From positions 3,054,501-3,118,500 of the forward strand of contig JACATO010002451.1 in the NCBI GenBank assembly GCA_018389105.1: DNA of 64,000 bases, given 5' to 3'. Every line of letters begins with the position of its first letter. The stretch's first letter is position 1. The notes below the pieces were generated by a model. That model was not told the DNA's origin and ran no database searches. It was given only the letters and a program-made list of their open reading frames with translations. Below, piece by piece: positions 25,125 to 36,649 of the stretch. Source of the stretch: Nautilus pompilius (taxonomy: Eukaryota; Mollusca; Cephalopoda; Nautilida; Nautilidae). A program made the translations under genes and the position numbers.

Positions 25125-25528
25125 CAAGAAATGTTTGCGTCATTGATCATCTTCAGGCAGTGATAAAAGCAAGGTTTCATGAATACTGGAACTATGAGGT
25201 ACAGAAAAATCTGACTCGGCCTCATTATACACAACTATGACGCAAAAAAAGAGTAGTTTGTGGTTTTCTCGACAGAAGAGCTACGCTGTTCGAGAGGTGT
25301 TTTAAAATTTTACGCTACATGTTTGAGCTCTGAAAAGTTTCAATTTACCGAAATTAACGATAGATGTAAGTTATTACAAAAAAAAATTTTTTTAAAACCG
25401 CTGGCAATAGCCCGTCGAGATATATGCTAGCGATTTGACGGTTAAAGGGCCAATGAATTTTACCTCTTGGTTGTGTATCTCTCTGCTCTTAGCCACTTTT
25501 TCAACAAGTGCTAAAAACTGGTAGTGCA

Positions 25529-25828
25529 CTATATGACAGTGTAGCTAACCAACAGTTTCTGAGACAAATAATACAAGTACACCGTGTTCATCGCCATTAT
25601 TGCCATGTTGGTCAATGAGCACAAGCAATGACATTGGCGGAACAAATTCTGGATTCTGGCAAATTCCGGGTTTTTCTTCAGATCTTCTAAATTGACCGGA
25701 CCTACGAGGAACGCAATTCCTCCCTGGCGTTCCAATTGGAATTTTCTCTCCATGCATCTGACCGTCATAGGAGCAATTTTCTGGATGCCAGCCATTGCAA
25801 GAAGAACATTTAGTAAAAGAACCAGCAG
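25529..25828 (-). CDS. TMEM205: TMEM205-like terminal exon
   Basis: The acceptor is TTACTTTACAG. It begins LLVLLLNVLLAMAGIQKIAP, which fits the family segment before the conserved VEKE region. It ends in the hydrophobic MNTVYLYYLSQKLLVSYTVI and a stop. The exon is 99 codons. Confidence 0.87.
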   Translation of the reverse strand: MLVLLLNVLLAMAGIQKIAPMTVRCMERKFQLERQGGIAFLVGPVNLEDLKKNPEFARIQNLFRQCHCLCSLTNMAIMAMNTVYLYYLSQKLLVSYTVI

Positions 25829-28800
25829 CTGTAAAGTAATAATGAGATTATCAATAGTTCGTTTAAAAAGGACATATTTCTAGAAAAGTGTAAAGAAGAA
25901 ACGTTTGCAGCTTTGTCTGAAGCCAGAACGAGCCTCATTGTGTAGTAACTTGCGCTCCATAGAAATCTACTTAGTGTGAGATTTTCTGCTGTTTTGTGGA
26001 TGCTGAATATATACTTGGGTACGTGGGTTATTACAATGTTAGATACTGTTAATATATAGTAGGTTCATCAGTCTAAAAAAGATGTGAACTTAAGTGGCCA
26101 TAAAGCTAGATATTTAAAAATTAAAATATTTTAATAAAGTCCAGGTGTTCAGAAACACTAATTTGTTTTGTTCTGAGGGAGCTATTGAACCGTAAGTAAG
26201 ATCCAGCATTGAAACATACCTATGCTATTAATCTATTTGTTCTGAAGCACCCGTAATGTCTACCTGATCTGGAGCTACAGAACCAGGGATTACACTAATA
26301 ATTTTAAGACAGTATACATAAAAATAATTTTTAACAGCAATGAACCTATAATAATAGCTCATTTTTTGTAAGGAACCAAATGTACCTGGACTTACAATGA
26401 TAAGTTTTGAACAGTAAGATACCTCTGGGATCAAGGTTTTTAATAGCATTGAAAAGGCCATCATTTAAAAAATTCCGAAACCTTTTAACACAGGGAGGGT
26501 GTCTTTTGCTAGAAAAGTGTTTATTTGATCCATAACTTGTTTTTTTTTATGTGGCGAATTTATTTTTGAAGTTAAGGATTCTGAATAATTACCAACATAC
26601 GATTTTATTACTTCTGTTGCAGTCTGACATTAACTGCTTCAGATAAGATGTCAAAGGGTCAGCATTTTTATAGTTAATGTTTTCATTATGCCGCCCAGTC
26701 CAAGCAGAATTATGTCCTGTTTCGATTGTCATTTATTGACATACCTGTTGTAAATGCTGTCTGTAGAAATGTGCTGACCAATTTAAATACACAAAGGTGA
26801 CCAATACCGTTGTAGACGACACCAGACTGATGAGAAAGAAGAGAGGGAAAATCCTGCTTTGTAACCGACCAAACATGATCCTCGGTAATGTGTAATACAT
26901 GAGCAAGCCTAAAAACAAAATAAAAATGGCTTCCTTAATTACATATGTTTATTTTAATTTATTATCCAGTCAGTCTCACAAAATAGTAACACAACGCATT
27001 TATAATTCTTCTGACTGCTCTATGTGATTGGTCTCTATAATATGTAGAATTACTCATGAAGAAGAACCATGCATAAACGGATAATAAACATCTGTTTGTG
27101 GTTCATGGTATTATGTTTCATTATTTTGCTATAATTGACTGGTTGGCCCTGTAATGCACCAAATCTAACAGTAGGTGGAAAATTAGGAAATCCTCTGAGT
27201 TATCCTTACTTCTGTCTATAAGGTAATTGCATGAGAGCAACATGTATGGATACTAGCAGGCATAAAAAGAAAAAAACAACAAAGAATGTGTACTTATCTA
27301 CCCACTTTGCTTAATGAGAGATTTATTACTAAGAATTTTTTTTAAAACCAGATGTCCGGCATGACAGAAGTTTTCATCATAAGCATAACTTTTCAGATTT
27401 GGGACTGACAAAATATTTCGTTGGTTTATTTAGTAACAGAGGGTAATTAACCAGCTAACAAAAGTTATTATAAAATGGAGTATGGTGACATCAAATAATT
27501 ACGAATAATGATCGAAAGACTAATCGGTATGTTTCAAGCCCATTTCATTTAAAAGGCTATAAATTTATGGAAAAATTTTGATTGAGAGAAATAAATATTC
27601 ATATTAACCCTTGTGGACAACATATTTTGTGATAATGAAGATCAACTGGTTGCCTTTAAGTCTTCATCACTATTAAGCTGATTTGTAAAACTTAGTTTTT
27701 GAAAGTCAGCTCATTTATTGGAGTAGAGTAGTCAAACAGAAATTCCTAAAAAGATAAAACTGAATACAATAGATTTTGGAGACATTTATGAATAAATCTA
27801 AGTATATACAGATGTAGACATGCTATAAAATACCGGCTGAAATTTAATTTTGATTTTCACTGTCTTTCTGTGGTTCTCTATGCAGCAACGCAGTCACTGT
27901 AGATACATTTCATCACTGAAAGCTCTTAGCAAACATTCTTTATGCACCTTTTACTGAATTGTTTTGATCTCGGACATTTAGCTGGGATTTCTCGTCCCAT
28001 CTCTCGCTGGCTTTCAGCTTCTCGTTGAAAGCTGAAAGAAGAAATTTCTGAAGCCGTGGGAGCATTGACGCGTCTATGAAAGCCATGGATTTACCAATTC
28101 TTCAGTAAGGGCACGCATGAATATTGAATATTCACCTTGTGGATTTCTTGCCTGATGCCCAGTCAGGATTTTTTTATAATCCATACAAGTGATGATACCT
28201 AGCAACATCAAAAAGATTGGGAAAAATTTTCAGTTTGTATGTGTAAGAAAACCAAATTATCCAAAGCATTAACACAATTCTTTGTTTCGTCGTAACATTC
28301 GAGGATCGCTGATTTGTCATCATTTTCAGAAATGTCGTCTCTTTCATGATGCAGGCCCAACAATAGGTATACAGATATTCATACCTTCAGAACGTAGGAG
28401 ACAAACGTATAATTTTTCTGAAAATCAAAAATAGAGTTGTAGAGGTTCCGGTGTCCGCTGGACAGAAATCTATTTGGTATAAATGACTTATTATATCGAA
28501 TAGTACCGACCATTTCCAAGTCATTTTCATGAAGAGTTACTAGTAAATCTGTGAAGTAATTGTCACAAGAGTCATATTCCATTTATTGTCATTGCGTGGC
28601 TGTCAATTGCAGAACTTTCTGCCGTATCAAGCCGTATTATACATGTTTTGCGTCTTTGCCTGTCTATGGCTTAAAGAAGGTAGAATGTTTTTTCGCATCG
28701 TGTATCGAGAATATCTTTATTCCATCTTTTTCTGGCTTGGAAGACATTTTCTAAGAGGACATCGTCGGCGGTAAGGAATTGGTTGTTCATCGATTGCTAG

Positions 28801-30849
28801 GTACTCATTGAGGACTGTAGTGACGCAGAAGAAGTGGTTAAGTTCTTCAAAGACCTCCAAAATGGTGCACTTCTGCACCTTTCAGCACGTCTTTGTCATC
28901 AAAGCGAACAAAAGGCATGCTAGAACCTAAAGGCGACGAAGATCCATAGTTGCTCTAAAAGTAAGTAATCTATACTTTCGATTCCATATAGATTGGTAAC
29001 TGAAATGGTTGGCTTTCAAATGTTCGTCTGCAAGAAGCAATCCAATAAAGACTTATCTAAACAAAATCAGTTATATTTCATGGTTTGACTATATTCTTCT
29101 AGGCTTACATTCTTACAGCTTCTTAGTGTTCGCCACATTGAGCTGGATGGTTTTGTCGTTGATGAAAAAGTCATAAGCTTATAGTGGTTGACTCTTGAAT
29201 GCGCACAACACCAAGACATATTATATTGTGCTGTTTTTGATTTGGATGTAGACAGTGGATTCTTCTTTCAGACTGTCCTATTCCTTCAAATGTAGGAGTC
29301 TGGACCATTTCTTCTTCATAGTCACTGCCTTCAGCATCTGAAGCTTCTGACTACTTTGTCAACGTCTTCTGAATCAGCCTCTTCGGACAAGAAAGCATAT
29401 TCATCGTTTGTGTCATCGTCATCGTCTATATATTTGAGTTATTTCAGCAAAACATGAAACACGTTTCGTTGAGCCATGTTGAGGTTCTCCTCAAACATCT
29501 TATATATAACCTATTCTAGAAGTTTTCAGAAAATTTTATATAAGAACATTCAAGAGTAAGAATATCATAGTATGAGAAGAAAGTTATGGATTATTCTAAG
29601 CATTTTTCGCAAGAATACTTAGAATATTCTGATCTGTTTAAACATGTTCTGGAATATTGTGGAAGGTTCCAGTACATTTTATGACATTGTTAGATACTCC
29701 ACGAAATTAAGTCTGTATGACCACTTTATGGAATATTCTAGAATATCGCGGAATTATATTCAGGATACTTATACTAGGAGGGTGTCGTAAAAAGAAGTAA
29801 GAAGAATAAGTTGTTGTTCAGTTCTCATGCTAGATATCACTACAGCAAGCCTTTCATTCTTAAAGAAAACACATGAGAGCAAAGAATACGGGTCATATGA
29901 GGACAAGATTATACAATTGAAAATTGCCTACTGTATATGACAGACCGAAGTTGTCCACTTAAGGGTTAGAAACTTTTTTGTTTGTTTCCTCTTCTCAGTC
30001 AACCGCGACAAACTCAGTGAAAGGAAACTTGAGAGACTTTTGCTACTCTTGATGACCAATCACATTTTTATTTTGGAGAGTTGAGGGATCATTAATGAAG
30101 TTCTCATAGTGGAAAGTATTTACTATTTTTTGGTTCATTTTATTATTTTTTTGCTACCCTAGAAGCACCACTCATGAGCTTCAGCTCGACTCAGAGATAG
30201 GAAACCAAAAGGGGCAGTTAGAACTCGCTGCTGGTAACAGCAGCAGCTAACGCGGCGGATTCGCCAGTTCTACACACGAAATATTAATTCTCAAATGAAA
30301 CTGCTGTTAAATTTTCCTTGAAAGCGAAACATTTAAAAGTTTTTCGCATTATTTATTTATTGTTACTTGCTCAACATTTCTTGAAGATGGCAAGAAGTTT
30401 CTCTTATTTGATTCTTTTCATTGATACGCATCTAATGAAAGGAGGCATTGTTCAAAATAGTGCAATCTAGACCAGTTTTCTTAAAAAAATTGATGATGAC
30501 GTAATAAGAATATATGCAGGTGTATAATTCTTTTAATTTATTAAAATTGTGTGGACTAGTTTAACTGTCCGCGACTGTTAGCTCCACTGATAATTCTCTC
30601 CGTCTACGGGTTAAATTACCAAGCTCCCTGCCATTAGAAGTGCATCTTCCTTGGCTGCACAGAAGGTAGATGAAAGAGTGAATGTTGAAAAGGTGGCTTA
30701 CCTGATACAAATGTAACCCACAGCTGAGATCCGAAATGAAATGCAAAGCTGGCAAGATGCACAAACTTCACGGTACTGCAAAATATTTCGTGCCTAGAGT
30801 CTAGATACAAGAAACATCCAAATGTGACTAGAACTGCAACAGCAGCCAT
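25529..30849 (-). CDS. TMEM205: TMEM205-like membrane protein, three exons, complete
   Basis: Exons on the minus strand are 30849-30702, 26908-26745 and 25828-25529. Joined in phase they give 203 residues; human TMEM205 has 189. The protein is a small multi-pass membrane protein of the DUF4149 type. Family motifs visible are KFVHLASFAFHFGSQLWVTF with VSG (exon 1), MFGRLQSRIFPLFF (exon 2), and MERKFQLERQGG, then NPEFARIQNLFRQCHCLCSL in the family's conserved xxLRxxFxxxHGxSSL region (exon 3). Four hydrophobic segments can be seen: near the N-terminus, in exon 2, at the exon 2/3 junction (LLVLLLNVLLAMAG) and at the C-terminus. The human protein has been linked to cisplatin resistance and vesicle traffic; its molecular activity is unclear. 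Intron 1 (3.8 kb) holds a piggyBac relic. Confidence 0.85.
26745..26908 (-). CDS. TMEM205: TMEM205-like exon 2
   Basis: The acceptor is TTGTTTTTAG and the donor CAG|GTATGT. It encodes LLMYYTLPRIMFGRLQSRIF and the second membrane span, ending HLQQ in phase 0. Confidence 0.88.
27608..29965 (-). mobile_element. piggyBac relic with both terminal repeats and TTAA-like flanks
   Basis: The left end is TTAA (27604-27607) followed by CCCTTGTGGACAAC. The right end, read on the minus strand, is CTAA then CCCTTAAGTGGACAAC (29965-29950). So the 14-16 bp inverted repeats differ by a 2-base indel, and one TTAA flank has a single change. The length of 2358 bp is normal for an autonomous piggyBac. Minus-strand coding remnants run in order: an ATG at 29477 (MAQRNVF), an acidic N-terminus (YIDDDDDTNDEYAF), then ECDSCDNYFTDLL-like and VGTIRYNKSFIP with SIFDFQKNYTFVSYV (about 28580-28380), then HQARNPQGEYSIF near 28150. 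A Cys-rich tail, CPRSKQ with CIKNVC and MKC, is at about 27975-27885. Many stops and frameshifts show it is dead. It sits in TMEM205 intron 1. Confidence 0.88.
29500..29745 (-). promoter_or_regulatory. Heat-shock-element array and TATA word upstream of the piggyBac transposase
   Basis: Alternating GAA/TTC pentamers with 2-base spacing occur five times upstream of the transposase ATG (29477). Positions are 29731-29743 (GAA-TTC-GAA, perfect), 29647-29669 (TTC-GAA-TTG-GAA-TTC, five units, four perfect), 29622-29629 (GAA-TTC), 29544-29556 (GAA-TTC-GAG) and 29514-29531 (TTC-GAA-TTT-GAA). A TATA word (TTATATATAA on the minus strand, about 29501-29510) follows on the promoter-proximal side. The spacing rule is that of binding sites for heat-shock factor trimers. 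Confidence 0.7.
30702..30849 (-). CDS. TMEM205: TMEM205-like exon 1
   Basis: ATG at 30849 opens MAAVAVLVTFGCFLYLD, followed by STVKFVHLASFAFHF and LWVTFVS, and ends one base into a Gly codon. The donor is TCAG|GTAAGC. An AG with a short pyrimidine stretch just upstream could be the acceptor of a noncoding exon, so the start exon may be the second exon. Confidence 0.8.
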
Positions 30850-31234
30850 TCTCTGAGGTTGTGGAAGCCTGATAGAAGAGGATTATTCAAGTCACGTTAT
30901 AGTTTTTGGCGCAGATTAATAGTCTTCCTAACTGAGATCTAAAGTTATGAGCCAACCGCAGGAAAACACTGTTGTCCACTCATTTTTAAAATTTAAATGG
31001 AAATGCATTATTTCAGTAAAGAAATAATATAAATCAGATGAACCGTTTATCAGAACATATATAAGCTATTAATTGTGATGTTGTTACCAGTTCAAATTAT
31101 TTTTTTTATCAAAATACCATCTTTTATGTGAATAACTACTGCACACATTTTGGGCATCTGTTCGGTAATATTAAAAAAAAATATTGCCTCGAAAGTAAAC
31201 CATAATTCCATAGTTGGTTGGTATTTGTTGGGAA

Positions 31235-31772
31235 CTCCTCACGCGTTCAGTAGGGTTTACATCTAGGGACTGAAAGGGGATAAGCCATGTCCCTTTTAAA
31301 CAAGGTACTGCCTGTTCGGCTTTGCGGCGTGCTCCAGGTGATCGTCTCTTTGCAGTACAAACCCATCAACTATCAAGCGATGTTTTGATAGAATTGCATG
31401 ACATGCAGCGGAATATTGTGGTGCCTCCTTCTCTTGTGAGAATCCCAATCGTTTTATCGAGGAAGCAGCCAAACCACCCATCGTGCTTAGTGGTAGGGCG
31501 AGCTTTTTTCTAACATAGCTTAAAAACCAAATCCTTCGAAGCTGTTCGCGCCTGACCACAACACATCACGCCTCGGCGCACTTCTGATACCGATGGACAC
31601 AAGGACATTCCGCTTTCAGTATGAACTAAATCTAGCATGCGAAAAGCTTCGTGACAACAGCTAATGGTTTACGGGTTCCGATACGCGGTTTATCGAGTTT
31701 TTCATTCTGCTTCTCTTTTGCTGGGTAAATAACAACGCTTTCGGTCAGTAGGTTTATAATTTTGAACGCCAT
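31235..31772 (-). mobile_element. Degenerate Tc1-family transposase
   Basis: Read on the minus strand from about 31772, the pieces are NLLTESVVIYPAKEKQNEKL and DKPRIGTRKPLAVVTKLFAC. Then, after frame changes, comes KHRLIVDGFVLQRDDHLEHA (about 31390-31330), which sits where Tc1 proteins have RFILQQDNDPKHT. A GHGLSPFSP region near 31265 follows, where SPDLNPIE is expected. The second catalytic Asp region is altered and several stops are present, so the copy is inactive. Confidence 0.7.
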
Positions 31773-31799
31773 GGTATGTGCGCGTGTGATTAACCATAT

Positions 31800-34290
31800 A
31801 AACGTCAGAGCCGATCACATTAGGAAATAATGTGGAATTCGTTTTCATAATCACTTAGAAAGGAGATTTATATAACTTGTGAAATTATCGTGAAAAGAAA
31901 AACTAGTACAAACATTAGAATTTTCGAGGCAGCTAGAGTATCTCTTGAGATGTTGTCTTTCATAGTCTGGAAATATGAATGAACATATTTGAAAGAAAAA
32001 AAAAGATTCTCGCAACTTACACTGCATAATTAAGTTGAACAAATGGTGGCAATCCGAACTGATTGCATTTACATCGAAAATTACTTTTCCCGTTGTTTCT
32101 CTTGCATTCTGCGACAGAATATCTTTGTAAAGAACACCTTCATGAGGTTTCTAATTATGTTAATTTTTTTCAACCAACAACAACAGCACATGCAAAAAAA
32201 AGCTAAAGAATAATAATTTAAATTAAAATATACCTCGTTTTCTGGTTAATTTTCATTTTTCTTTGATGATGAGCGCCTAGAATAAATGTTTGCAGCATCC
32301 GGTCTAATATATACTGTCTGTGCTCGTCCCTTTAGGCACTGAATTCATGGGAAGGAAGACCCATGCTCTAAGACTGACGCGGACAAAGCTATAAATCAGT
32401 ATTTGAAGGACAATCACAGATGGATGGGATTTTCTGAAGTGTTATTGTTCCATTTGAAATAAAGTATGCTAGCGGGGGAAAACAACAACACCGCGACACT
32501 AGATGCAACAGTTAAAACCCAGGAATTAATAATAAATAGTGAAAGCTGCGAAAGAAGCTCTGGAGTAGTTTTCATGACTCTAAAGCGAGCTGGCAGGTGA
32601 CTCGTTTTATCGCGATACATCGCTTTCTTTTTGTTTATATACATATCTTTTATGAAGGTTAATAATCAATGTTACTAAACAATAATTATTGTTAGCAGTC
32701 TGTAATATATCCGCAAAAAAGATATTTGTACTTCTGCGGAAGTCGACCGCGCTAGCCGGTGAAGAAAACTAATAGTAAATGCGACACAGAGTAAAGCAAT
32801 TAAAACACGAGAACTGATAATAAAGTAATTACAGTTCGTTAGCCGAAAGCGGACGATTGCAGTGACATGCAGAACTCTAAAGCGAGCCAGAGTCCACTCA
32901 AAATGTACAAAAATTGTATTGAGATGAGAACATTTGTTAATTGTAACAAATGAATAATGAACAGTGATATCAGACTAATTTAACTACATCCTCAGCTAAC
33001 TGGGGACTAAATACTTGGCCTCGTAATTACGAGGTCTAGTTATTGAAACGAAACAGGTATAGCTTCTGCCCCCAAGTACCGACTCGGAAACGGACAGGTA
33101 TCATTATTATTATTATCATCATTATTATTATAATAAACAGCATCTGAAACATCCCAGCTATAGTTTTGATATACGCAGCGGATTAAATGGAAATCGGGCA
33201 GAGAAGGATGAGAAACTCGTCCCAACTGTCTTATTTTGAGACAGGTAGTGGCAGGGGACCGGACACCTAACTACACCTTCACTCAGACCGCTACTTTACG
33301 TAACGACCGTGGCTCTTTGAAAGCCGATAACGTTGATAACACCCTGTTCCCATTGTATTTATCATTTCCGAAACATCTGGTGGCAGGTTTGTACGCACAT
33401 TTCAACAACCACCTGACAAAAGGGTGACACTTTGTTGATCCAATGTACGCACCACATTGGACTTATCGAGTAAAGTCGCATTTACTACGTTTCGAAGTCT
33501 CCATGTTTAATGGCGTGCAGACTAAAAGGTAAGACAAAGAACATTTCGCCTGTTACCAGCGACGCTACCAAAAAAAAACAACAACAAACAAAAGTGAAAA
33601 GGTGAGAGAGAATAGGAAATTGGAAGGTACTTCTTCGGGTCGGTCTCAGGACACTAAAGATTTGAAATCTCGAATTAGGAAGGGAAAAATGCAGATAAAC
33701 GAATAGAACCGAAATTGGTGCAAGCCGAGGAGTCCTATTGAAGCTAAGCAGATAAGTCAAGAACATACTCGAAACGTTTCATGATGTTTTGAGCAGCACA
33801 TAATGTTTCCGTGGATTACAAATGAAAAGCAGGCTGCGACCAGTATATTCATTGTGCTTTGCATAAACAGAAGCTACAAGCCATTGAAACTGCAGTAGGG
33901 AAGAGAGCTGAAGTACAAAAAATGTGGAGCGCACTGTTTTCTGTAAAGGTAGAACAGAAGTTTATCAACTTGCAGAAGTGTACCGCTGCACTGCTAATAT
34001 CTCACTTCTCGTTCTAGACAATTCTGCTATGAAAAGCTGTCTGGAAATCTCTCTAAAAAAACATCAGTTTTGTACCTTGTTCAGGTAAATTATGAAAAGA
34101 TGTACTTACCAAATCTTTTTGAAAGTCGTGTAAATGACCTGAAAGAAATACTGAAAACCTGTGTTGGACTTAATCTTGTAGCAGACAGAGTGACAGATGC
34201 TGAAGGCTGCTAATGGGAAGGGAGTTTGGAACCTAGATCTTTTAATAAATTGTTTGTTTATAGATAATACACTTCAGAACTAGGTTAAAC
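31800..34290. other. Intergenic, repeat-rich, no gene recognised
   Basis: Mixed composition with no convincing long frames. It includes a diverged direct repeat pair (32470-32890). Several 60-90 codon frames here show no family resemblance and are probably chance. Confidence 0.5.
32470..32890 (+). repeat. Diverged direct repeat pair, period about 285 bp
   Basis: Copy 1 (about 32480-32600) and copy 2 (about 32770-32890) share in order GCGACAC-AGA, CA-TTAAAAC-C, GAAYTRATAATAAA, and ACTCTAAAGCGAGC. The end words ACTCTAAAGCGAGCTGGCAG and ACTCTAAAGCGAGCCAGAG are the clearest match. Confidence 0.55.
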
Positions 34291-34299
34291 AGTGATGGA

Positions 34300-35130
34300 A
34301 ACGGTTCAGAAATAAGGAATTTCTTTTGATAAAATATTGCTTTTGTCAGTGACAATGCCGCACATATGACCAAAACCGGGAGTTTTGGTCTCAGAGTGCT
34401 TTAGCGATATCTGGAAAAGCAAACAAACTTGTCATTGCCGGAAAAATGAAAAGTATCTGCTATACCGCCTCCACCGGTAATCACAATGTAGGACAGCTGT
34501 TTCACGTTGTCCATTCCATGCCAGCCACCTCCAGGATTACGTAGGTTTCTTTGAAGAATCTGATCGAAACTTCGGCAGTTTAAGATGTGGTCAACTTACG
34601 CGGATCAGCATAAATAAAACCATCTGCTGCAACAGTAGAACCGTTTGCTCCAAGAATAATGCCAACCTCCACTGCTTAGGAAAACCAGAAATCAGATCAT
34701 TAAGTTGGCAAGTGATTCGGTCGATTTTTTCAGCTGGAAAATATCTTCCAAGGACGCAATTTGACAACTTGTTAGCCAAGAAAACTCTCATAAAGATAGA
34801 ATCGAAGCTCACACGACTGGTTCTGTACGCTTTTGACATCTCGCTGCCACCCCAATCAAGACAAAAATCTTGACATTGTATCACTAAATGTATTCCACGT
34901 GATTTCCAAGTTTAGAGACAACACCTTGGCGAAAGCCGGATTCAGCTGTAATTGCTTTGAAGGTCTGTCAGGGCCTGTTAACAGCGCGGACTGCAAGAAT
35001 TCCTGTTTTCCTAAGATGCTGACAGAGATGGAATCAAAGTGACAACTTTGCACAGTGTACAACCTGCCATTTCGGAATCGTGTAAGACTACAAACATTTT
35101 GTATTTTAAAGGAACAGTTACACTTGTCAT
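34300..35130 (+). mobile_element. Possible degenerate hAT-like transposase
   Basis: A short motif, SDNAAHMTKTG (about 34347-34380), resembles the conserved SDNAAYM segment of hAT transposases. Later fragments (DNTLAKAGFSCNCFEGL near 34920) do not match anything I can name. Many stops are present. The assignment rests on one short motif. Confidence 0.3.
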
Positions 35131-36649
35131 TCAACAGTGTTTATATTACTGGTTATAATGCGCCATTTAAGAGCTGCTTTGCATGTTGATGTAAAAAAAA
35201 AAACAAACAACTACATAACCTCCCTTTAGTGAATTATCGTTCCTGCCCCGCACTCCGGCCGTAAATCTTACTACAAATGACCGTGAAAGATCCATGTCTG
35301 TTAATTTCCCAGATAATGTCGATCTTAATTCTCATCGTATTTAGCAAAAGTAAATAAGATTCCTGTTTGTTGCTATCCAAAGCAACACTTTCCGTAGGCA
35401 TCTATCGTTCTCTCTTCTTCAAAGATCAACGACTATTTTTTCATCTGCGCCTTGTAGCAGCCTGGACTACGGAATATATATCGTCGGGTACATTCATTAA
35501 TGGAGGTTTGCCTAATTAATGCAAGAACCCCACTTCAAATTGTATGACTTATTTTACTCATTGTGATATTATTCTGTATCAGTAATTAATCTTGCTGCTG
35601 TTGCTAAATTCACCAATATTTACTATTTTCACAGTCGTTTTTATATGAAGAATGCCACTCGTGCGCAATACGATGGCGTAAATTATCTCCAATGACAACA
35701 GTCAAGGTAATAACTTTGCTGCATCAGCATCACTTGTCTTTAGGTTACAACCCGATTTTTTTCCTCTCTCTTTTTTTATTTTTTACAGTGATTCCGTGAT
35801 GAAGTCTGTTTAGCTGCTATATTTCTGTTCTTCCGGCCGTCAGTCTGTTCTGTTAAGACAAGCTGTGACTTATCACGATCGACACGACCCGAACCCTGGC
35901 GGTCAAAGGAAGCATTGTCACAGTAATGAACTGCACATATGGTTTGGGTGGGGTTGAGAGGAGTTACACACGGAACTTCCACTACACTTAACCAGAAAAC
36001 CCCTCGTGAACTCTTCATTTTGAAGTATGGGAGGAAACCCGCCAGGTTTGGGTACCTCCCTGGCATGGTTTCTTCACAATCTGGTCTCGTGGACTGGTGT
36101 GTATGAGATGTAGGATATATTACACAGGCCTGCAATGGAGAAATTGTCCGAAAACTAATAGCTGATTCTTATAGATTTTTGGGTGCCGTTTCAGTAAAAA
36201 TAGTTTAAAAATTCCATCACGTACCACTCTTCTACAAACTCAAATTTTTGATTTCAATATCTACAGAATCACTGTATTAAGCTTCCAAACAAAAAATAAA
36301 TCATAATTAATTTTTCTTTTTTTTAACTTTTTTGGTGCCCCCTCTCCACACTCCCTACTCGGACTCAGTTGCAATTAGATCTTTGTGAGAGAAGGTTCTG
36401 TCATAACCAGTGCACTTTTCCAGACCTGTCATTTCTGCAGAAGTTTACTTTCTTCTCCTTTTTCCTTAGTGGTTTTCTTCTGTTTATAAGTGTACTAAAT
36501 GGCTAAAAGGGGTTGTCTTAGTGCACTTGATAACTTTTGTTACATTTGTGGGAACTTTGTAGTGAAGAAACATTACAGACTTTGTTAAGAAAGTGTATTA
36601 TGCGTATTTTGGTGTGAAACTTGGTGACCAGGATAGGTCCTGGACCCCC

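Larger units (their letters stand above)
23850..25528. other. Intergenic / TMEM205 3' flank
   Basis: AT-rich with a (CT)n run at 24269-24303 and a CTCF-like motif at 25108-25124. No gene recognised. The TMEM205 3' UTR (minus strand) must lie here, but I could not fix its polyadenylation site. Confidence 0.5.

Noticed and set aside
35776-36135. 119-codon minus-strand frame
   Set aside because: Open but unlike any family I know; no start context or splice partners. Probably chance in a more GC-rich stretch.
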